DNA from: Nemophila menziesii
Taxonomy: Eukaryota > Streptophyta > Magnoliopsida > Boraginales > Hydrophyllaceae
Length of the DNA stretch: 64,000 bases
Assembly (NCBI GenBank): GCA_029959085.1
Contig: JARWIR010000013.1
Span: 13,455,186 to 13,519,185, forward strand
Direction: 5' to 3'
The notes below the pieces were generated by a model that searched no databases, was not told where the DNA came from, and was given only the letters and a program-made list of their open reading frames with translations. Of this stretch, positions 57,958 to 64,000 are shown piece after piece. Made by a program: the position numbers and the translations under genes. Each line of letters starts with the position of its first letter. The stretch's first letter is position 1.

Positions 57958-60039
57958 CTAGCGACTTATACTTAGCCAATGACAATCATCGAACGAGCAA
58001 TGAGGTCCACCATCACCAGGAAACTCAGCATCAACATGCTTCAAGAACTTAGGACCCCAGGTAGGTGTACCATCCTCGTAAGAATTATGTGTCAATCTTT
58101 GAATCCCAGAACCATCAACTCTCATCACAAATATGTCACCATATGGCTGATAATGATTAGGATTTGAGATTGGCTCAGCCGAAACCCCAGCATAGTCTGT
58201 TGTAAACACAAAGTATTTCCCATCCGGACTGAACCATGGATGGTTCGTTCTCCCACCCAAACCACTTTCCACCACTTTATGTATCCCCGTCCCATTTGGA
58301 TGAACCATATATACTGCGAAACTACCAGAACCGGGATCATCCCTATCTGATGCAAACGCTATCCAATTTCCATCTGGTGACCAATTACACATGGTATCGG
58401 TCCATGGACCATCCGTTAACTGACGAAGCCCGCCCGTTTCTCCATTCAAAGCATCCATTATGTACAAGTTCTTATGACCAGATCGGCCTGACCGAAACAC
58501 GACAAATTTTCCATCTGGCGATGGAGATGGAAATGCATTATTCTTGCCTCCTGACGTTAACTTTCGATAACTTAACTCCTCATCATCCACTTTAATCGAA
58601 ATTATATCAACGTTTGTGCTTTCGCTAGCAAATGTGGGTCCACCACTAGTATAAACCACACCTTTCCGTTTCGGGTCCCATGCTGTGGTAAAAGCAGTTT
58701 GCGAATACACTTTTCGCAACCCGGAACCGTCGCTATTCATGACATAAAGACCGGGAAAGTTCACGAATGCGATCCGATTACCATCAGGTGAAAAGGAAGG
58801 AAAGGATCCGGCAATTCGGAATAAGGAGATTTCGGGTACGGGTTGTTGGATATTTTCAAGTATCAAGTTCTTGTTATTTCCGACCCCTCGACATCTATGA
58901 TACCCGGCTCGAGTACCATCGGGTGAAATAAATGGATTGTAGTGATGGACATTAGGGGAAACCAGTCGGGTTATTTCTTTGAACTCCTGTAAAACGATGT
59001 CGAATGACTCAATGTGGCGAAAATCTGAACTTTTCCTTCTAGTTGCTACCACAATAAATCTCTTATTGGTTGGAGAAGCAGCGGGTGTGAACGCGTGTAG
59101 ACCCGGTGGGGTGACTCTCTGAGTCACTACCGAGTGCACACCGAGTTCACCGTTTTTTGGTAAAGAGGCTTTAAACACGCTCCACCAGCCGTCTTCACAT
59201 CTCCGGTGAAAGTAAAGAGTTAAATCATCAGCCCAGCTCGGCCACCCACCGTGGTCAACGATTTTGGCTCGGCTTGATCCATCGCTAGTCAAAAATACAT
59301 AGATGTCTGTCGCGAGTTCATCCACCTCACCGTTCCAACCCTTGTCTCCGAACGACGCAACTGCTGTCCAAACCCCTGAAGGCGAAACTGCCGGACTGAA
59401 ATCCGCTATCCCTTTTGGAGTCAACCTAAGAGTCAACCCGGTCTTCAACTGAGTTGAATAAACTGCCGCCCAACTGGCACGTGGCACACCTGCATCTTCG
59501 TGAGTTGAGACGTAAACCAATGACTCACCCACCAAGCTCGGTCTGTCTTTCATTGAAACTTGCTCAATTTTACCCAGTAAAGGCAACTGGACTCGATTCA
59601 ACACGGTGGTGAGTCGGGTCTGAATAGAGTCATACGTAGTTGAAGCTACATCTTCAAGAATTGACCTTGGCTCTGACCCAGTAGTGTGGTAGACAGTGTC
59701 CAGGTATATACTGGATGAGCCGTTGCGTTCACTGACATAGATAAGATGGATAGGTGGCGGCGTGGCGTTGAGTTCAGAGTGAGAGAAGATGGAGAGAGAC
59801 GAGGAGGATGGGAAGTGGCCGTTATAGTTAACGGAAGTACCATCGGTAAGCTGAAGTTCCGCAGACTTGGTTGGTGGGTTCCACAAAGGAATGGTGAAGA
59901 TATCAAAAGCGTAGGTTGATCTTCCTAGTGTAGCAAAAGCTATACTGCTGCTTGGTGGGGTGGTGGTGTCATGCTCCGTCGTTGGATGAAATAACAAGAG
60001 CAAGTTCAGGAAAAGGAAGAAGCTGTAAGGCGGCTTCAT
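57958..60039 (-). CDS. Secreted TolB/DPP6-N-like beta-propeller protein
   Basis: Single-exon gene of 693 residues, similar to the Arabidopsis 'DPP6 N-terminal domain-like' proteins At1g21670/At1g21680. A signal peptide (about 1-22) suggests export to the apoplast or vacuole. The rest is a chain of PD40/TolB-type propeller blades, recognisable by SPDG/SPSG turns: AVSPSGVW, PFISPDGTR, PSFSPDGNRIAF, PSPSPDGKFVVF, CNWSPDGNWIAFASDRDDPG, PWFSPDGKYFVF, with DIYVF, LYVMNSDGSG, LYIMD and DIFVMRVDGSG strands between. The alpha/beta-hydrolase domain of true dipeptidyl peptidases is absent and no catalytic triad is seen. It is probably a binding or scaffold protein; the substrate is unknown. The start codon is the first ATG before an obvious signal peptide. 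It converges on the RLP gene. Confidence 0.9.
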   Translation of the reverse strand: MKPPYSFFLFLNLLLLFHPTTEHDTTTPPSSSIAFATLGRSTYAFDIFTIPLWNPPTKSAELQLTDGTSVNYNGHFPSSSSLSIFSHSELNATPPPIHLIYVSERNGSSSIYLDTVYHTTGSEPRSILEDVASTTYDSIQTRLTTVLNRVQLPLLGKIEQVSMKDRPSLVGESLVYVSTHEDAGVPRASWAAVYSTQLKTGLTLRLTPKGIADFSPAVSPSGVWTAVASFGDKGWNGEVDELATDIYVFLTSDGSSRAKIVDHGGWPSWADDLTLYFHRRCEDGWWSVFKASLPKNGELGVHSVVTQRVTPPGLHAFTPAASPTNKRFIVVATRRKSSDFRHIESFDIVLQEFKEITRLVSPNVHHYNPFISPDGTRAGYHRCRGVGNNKNLILENIQQPVPEISLFRIAGSFPSFSPDGNRIAFVNFPGLYVMNSDGSGLRKVYSQTAFTTAWDPKRKGVVYTSGGPTFASESTNVDIISIKVDDEELSYRKLTSGGKNNAFPSPSPDGKFVVFRSGRSGHKNLYIMDALNGETGGLRQLTDGPWTDTMCNWSPDGNWIAFASDRDDPGSGSFAVYMVHPNGTGIHKVVESGLGGRTNHPWFSPDGKYFVFTTDYAGVSAEPISNPNHYQPYGDIFVMRVDGSGIQRLTHNSYEDGTPTWGPKFLKHVDAEFPGDGGPHCSFDDCHWLSISR

Positions 60040-61988
60040 CGACCTTATGTATCTTTTTTTTGTGTGATATTGGGGTCTGAAGTTTACTAATAATAGTGAG
60101 CTACAATTTTGTGTTTTTCTGAAAGAAGAAGATAAGATATTGGACTGACATTGAAATTTAAGAAGTGGCTAGGTGGTTCTTCATTAGATATTTTCCTTTT
60201 CTTATGCATATATATGTACAAAGTCATATTAAAAAATTTATTCACAATTTAAAATGATTCGCTATGAATATATGAACAAAACATGTCCAAAAACAAAAGA
60301 GAATATATAAACAAAACACGATGCAAAATAAAAAAATTATAATACCAAAGTGATATGGTAAGATAATTTTCTTAGATTTAAGTAGAATTCTTTATAACTG
60401 AAATATACATAGCATGAAATCTAAGGCTAAGTCCAACAGCTTCCTATTTATTTCCTTACAATTGGGGGTCAAACTTTCATTCTATCTAAGTTTTAACTCC
60501 TAATAATAACTCTGCTCCAACAGCTTCTCTATTTCACTTTCCCAGTTTTAAAAATCTATAATTTAACTTTATTTTAAAAAAATCAATACTAATTAATTAT
60601 TTGATTTTTTTTCTAAGTTTATTATGTATATATCTTACAAAAATAATTAAATTCTTTTTTTATATTTAAATTATAATTATGATTATTATTTTTGAATATA
60701 TAAGATTTCAAAAATATATTATTATTGTTTTAATAATATTAGAATTTATCACTTTCTTTTATAACATTTCAAAAATTTATATATATAGAGAGTTGTTAAA
60801 TTGTAAAGTAAATTTTAAAGATAAAGTTAGAAACTAAATATGTGTAAAATGAAAGTTAAAGATATGTAAAATAAAATTTAAAAAATATTAAAACTTTTAA
60901 TTTTAAAGTGAATTTTAAAAAAAATGGAGGTGACCTATGAAACGTAATAGTATAAAAATAATTAAATGAAACCTCAAATGAATTAATTAAAAAGAGGACA
61001 ACTAAGATTTAATTATTAAGTAAATTTAAAAAAATAGAAAAAACAAGTTAGAGTCTTTACACGTAGAACAAAACATAAAAAGAAAAAAGAAAAAAAAATG
61101 TAGCTATAGCTCTATACATCAACAGATCTGGCTAAAGCAGGCAAAAAATTTGATGTACACAATTGGGGTTTTGTATTCTATGGATGCTGTTGGAGACTAT
61201 GTATTGAGAAGTCAAACCCCAATTCTAGCTTTTTGCCAGAATTGGGGTCCTATTCAACTCAGCCTAAATCTCTCTATATCAAATAATATTGCTATAAATC
61301 GATTAGAGGCACTCTTTATAACACCACCCCCTCTTATCATATAGATTACCATTCCCTAGAAACTTTTGGCAAACCATTTATTAGATAAATAGTATTTCAA
61401 AAACAAAATTTATTGAGTTGAACACATTTTACGGTTTATGTCAAAAAAAAGAAAAACACATTTTACGGTTTCGTTAGTTAGTGTAACTAAGTGTTTAACC
61501 TAATTTTATAGGGGTAATCTAGCAATTTTTTACCGTGGACATGTTATTTTAAATTTTCATAAAAGTGTAAGGACAATAATGACATTTTACGTGAAAAATC
61601 AACAAATAACCCTAGCATGTCTAGGGTCAAAAAGTGCTAGATTACCCCTATAATCACGTGAGCACCTAATTTGTGAAATACTCTAACTATGTAAGTGTTT
61701 TTGACCAAAATTTGTTTCCTTGGATCTATGTCCGCGGACCTAGGGGTGGCCGGGTTTTAGGGTTATATTCGCCCCCAAGCTCTTCTCAAATTAAAAATTA
61801 GCCTTAAAAAAAAACTGGAACGATACCCCGAACCCCACAATAGATGGCTTACTAAAATATATTTATCCACATTCAACAAGAACCATAATGGTGAAGATTT
61901 TCAATACCAATTTCATAACTAACACATCCAAGAATTTATAGCTGGACCATACATACTACACAATAGCAAACAAAAGTAGCAACGAAAC
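60040..61988. other. AT-rich intergenic DNA, no gene seen
   Basis: Includes the 5' flank of the DPP6-N-like gene (60040-60200) and the 3' flank of the ankyrin-TPR gene. A CTAAGTCCAACAGCTTCC word at about 60425-60442 recurs in looser form near 60510-60530 and may mark a MITE end. Around 61140-61260 the AATTGGGGT/ACCCCAATT word appears three times in alternating orientation. No coding features. Confidence 0.45.
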
Positions 61989-64000
61989 CTAAATTCCCAT
62001 CTCTGCAACTTCAGCTTCTACAGCCTCCCTGTCATCATCATGTTACCAATTAATAGTTAACTAACTATATATCATTAATTCACCAAATCGCACTAAGCAT
62101 AAAAGTTTGTTTAATACCGCAATGCCTTCTGAATTTCCAGGTCATCAGGTTCCAAATTTAGAGCATTAGAGAATGATTCTGCAGCCTTATTATACTTCTG
62201 CATACATTAAATAGTATTCAAGTTAGTAGTACAGTATTAAAGCAAAGCACATAAGATTCGGCTCATACTTTGAGTATCATCCATGCTACACCTTCACGAT
62301 AATGTGCCTTTGGCCAGTCTGGCCTAACACTAATACATTCCTCAGCATAACATACAGCTCGGGTTCCTCTATCCATACGAGCATAGCACAAACTCAAATT
62401 AGACAGTATTGATGCATCATGTGGGACCGCCTCATTTGCCTAAACATTATTATAGATATAAATTATTAAACGACAATATATTTGGTCTGTTAGATATGGT
62501 TTTAACTGAAGATCATACCATACAGTACCAATTTATTGCAACCCAATAATCCTTTCTCTTGAACGCTTCTTCACCTTTTGATTTTGCCATAAGGAATGAC
62601 TGTTTAGTCTTGAGATCCATCTGTAGACAAAGTAAAAAGATGTTTATTACTATTTTACCCTTTCGTCCCAATATAAAAGAATTAACACGTAAAGACCTTT
62701 TTTCTAGCTTCTGCAGATTTGACGTATTTCATTACTCCTCTAATGCTCCAGTTTTGGACAGATGGAATTTTAGTAGTAACTGGAAATAGAACCATCATTT
62801 CCTTCATATTTCCACCCATAGTAGCTATCTCTAATGGAGTTAAACCCGCCTATAATCACAAGAATATACATGAGCATTTCAATCAAACTCAGACAGGTAC
62901 AGTTAGATAAACACTAAGAATACACAAACTCACATAGTTCACTACATTAGGATTTGCCCCTGCCTTCAACAAATACACAACAATTTCAACTTTATCCCCT
63001 TCAACAGCTGAATGAAGAGGTGTTGTACAGTAAAAATTAATGTTTGGATCTGCCCCAGCCTGATGAAAAATAAACAATTAATCATTAGGTAAAACCGTAA
63101 AAGAAAGAACCTGGTAGATAATAGACTATTTCTATACAATACCTTAACCAGAAGATCCGTGCACACAAGTGAAACACTGCTTGCCTCAATAAGTGGATTG
63201 CTTAAGCTATTCACTGGATTAAGCTGCATAGAGTTCAGGGGAATAGCAAATAAATCATTCATTCACAATATTTCTTGTACATATTGATGATCAAGAATCC
63301 CTCTAGCTCGAAAAGTACCAAGTATAGAAAGCATGCATCAAAATCAATACTATATAGTTGTAAATATACTGACAACTGGTCCTCAAGAAGACAAAGCTAG
63401 ATTATATTTTGGTCAAACAAGAGAAGAGCTCAAAGAGTATACAGATATTTTTATATTCACTTACATTTGCTTTATTTTGTAACAGAAATTCGACAGCTTC
63501 TTTATTCCCATAAGATGCAGCGACAGTTAATGGTGTTCCTCTATATGAATTGGCTTCTATGTCTGCACCTCGGGAAACAATTGCTTGGAACAAAGTCTTA
63601 CATTTTGGTAAACTTTGTGAATCTAGAAAAAGCCAAAGCTACTTATTTTAGTTACACCTTTGAATCAGTAATCTAGTTGTTAGAAAAGCATAAACAATTG
63701 GTTATTCTCGATTTACTTGAATAGAATGGACAGAGTCCAGAACTAAATACCCACAAGAGTTTTTTACAGAACCATATTGATAAATAAGAAAAAAGAGCAG
63801 TGAACATAAGTAAAGAGACTTGAAATTTCCTTAAATGATACGTTTCTATGTATTTAATCTACAAAGCAGTATTCACATACCATGATAAACAGCTACATGT
63901 AAAGGAGTGCCCTTCATGATCTTATCTTCAGCGATACTGGCTCCATTGTCCAAGAGATACAAAGCTGTCTGGAGATTTGGGTGAGAAACTGCCCACATTA
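61989..64000 (-). CDS. Ankyrin-repeat and TPR protein, 3' part (runs off right edge)
   Basis: Exons on the minus strand: (64000)-63881, 63622-63465, 63223-63143, 63059-62934, 62849-62697, 62620-62519, 62439-62269, 62197-62118 and 62028-61989. All are joined by GT-AG introns in consistent phase. The visible part begins inside an ankyrin array (TALYLLDNGASI, GTPLHVAVYH, RGADIEANSYRGTPLTVAAS, KAGADPNINFYCTTPLHSAV, KAGANPNVVNY|AGLTPLEIA), then a linker with LFPVTTKIPSVQNW, then TPR units (SKGEEAFKRKDYWVAINWY, SILSNLSLCYARM, RPDWPKAHYREGVAWM, KYNKAAESFSNALNLEPDD), and ends EVAEMGI. Proteins with this layout are soluble scaffolds; TPRs of this kind often bind chaperone C-termini. The specific partner is unknown. 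The N-terminal repeats lie beyond the window. Confidence 0.9.

Noticed and set aside
57958..60039. Active dipeptidyl peptidase or prolyl oligopeptidase
   Set aside because: Only propeller blades are present. The alpha/beta-hydrolase domain with its Ser-Asp-His triad is absent.
1..64000. CRISPR arrays, operons or prokaryotic insertion sequences
   Set aside because: The sequence is a plant nuclear genome with spliced genes; the repeats are tandem or transposon-derived and have no spacer structure.

Overview
The window is nuclear DNA from a flowering plant, most likely a eudicot. The genes are split by many short introns with GT-AG borders, intergenic DNA is very AT-rich, and most of the space is transposable elements of plant lineages (Athila-type Ty3/gypsy, L1-type LINEs, tRNA-derived SINEs, hAT and Mutator-like MITEs). 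The species cannot be named from the sequence alone.

Six protein-coding genes look functional. From left to right they are: a 20S proteasome beta-3 subunit (PBC1, minus, 7680-9043, 6 exons); a secreted GH35 beta-galactosidase with a C-terminal galactose-binding lectin domain (plus, 32711-37550, 18 exons); the DNA-repair enzyme 8-oxoguanine glycosylase OGG1 (minus, 37798-39198, 3 exons), which converges on the beta-galactosidase; a short leucine-rich-repeat receptor-like protein (plus, 55647-57671, 1 exon); a secreted TolB/DPP6-N-like beta-propeller protein (minus, 57958-60039, 1 exon); and an ankyrin-TPR protein (minus, 61989 to beyond the right edge, at least 9 exons). PBC1, OGG1 and the DPP6-N-like gene lie in the order of Arabidopsis loci At1g21720, At1g21710 and At1g21670/80, so the window appears to be an old collinear block inflated by transposons. 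All splice models were built by hand and keep frame from end to end.

The left part (1-11 kb) holds non-autonomous hAT elements with 8-bp target duplications, a fold-back Mutator-like MITE, two tRNA-derived SINEs, several tandem repeats and PBC1. The section 11-28.6 kb is a nest of Athila elements on the minus strand: a truncated copy joined to a FAR1-domain fragment, a complete two-LTR but gag-only copy, and a solo LTR. The last two have exact 5-bp target duplications and sit in unique, organelle-looking (probably mitochondrial-derived) DNA. A decayed LINE follows at 28.9-30.6 kb.

The gene pair at 32.7-39.2 kb has Mutator-like MITEs of the same two families on each side. A repeat-rich element full of minisatellites abuts the 5' side of OGG1. 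From 41 to 55 kb there are no genes, only MITEs, a large fold-back, a degenerate ~180-bp tandem array, two plus-strand Athila solo LTRs and a second decayed LINE. The last 9 kb is gene-rich. No wholly new gene system is evident. The most unusual items are the Athila LTR terminal hairpin with its two LTR subfamilies, the gag-only element whose reading frame starts at the zinc knuckle without a capsid domain, and the shortened receptor-like protein.
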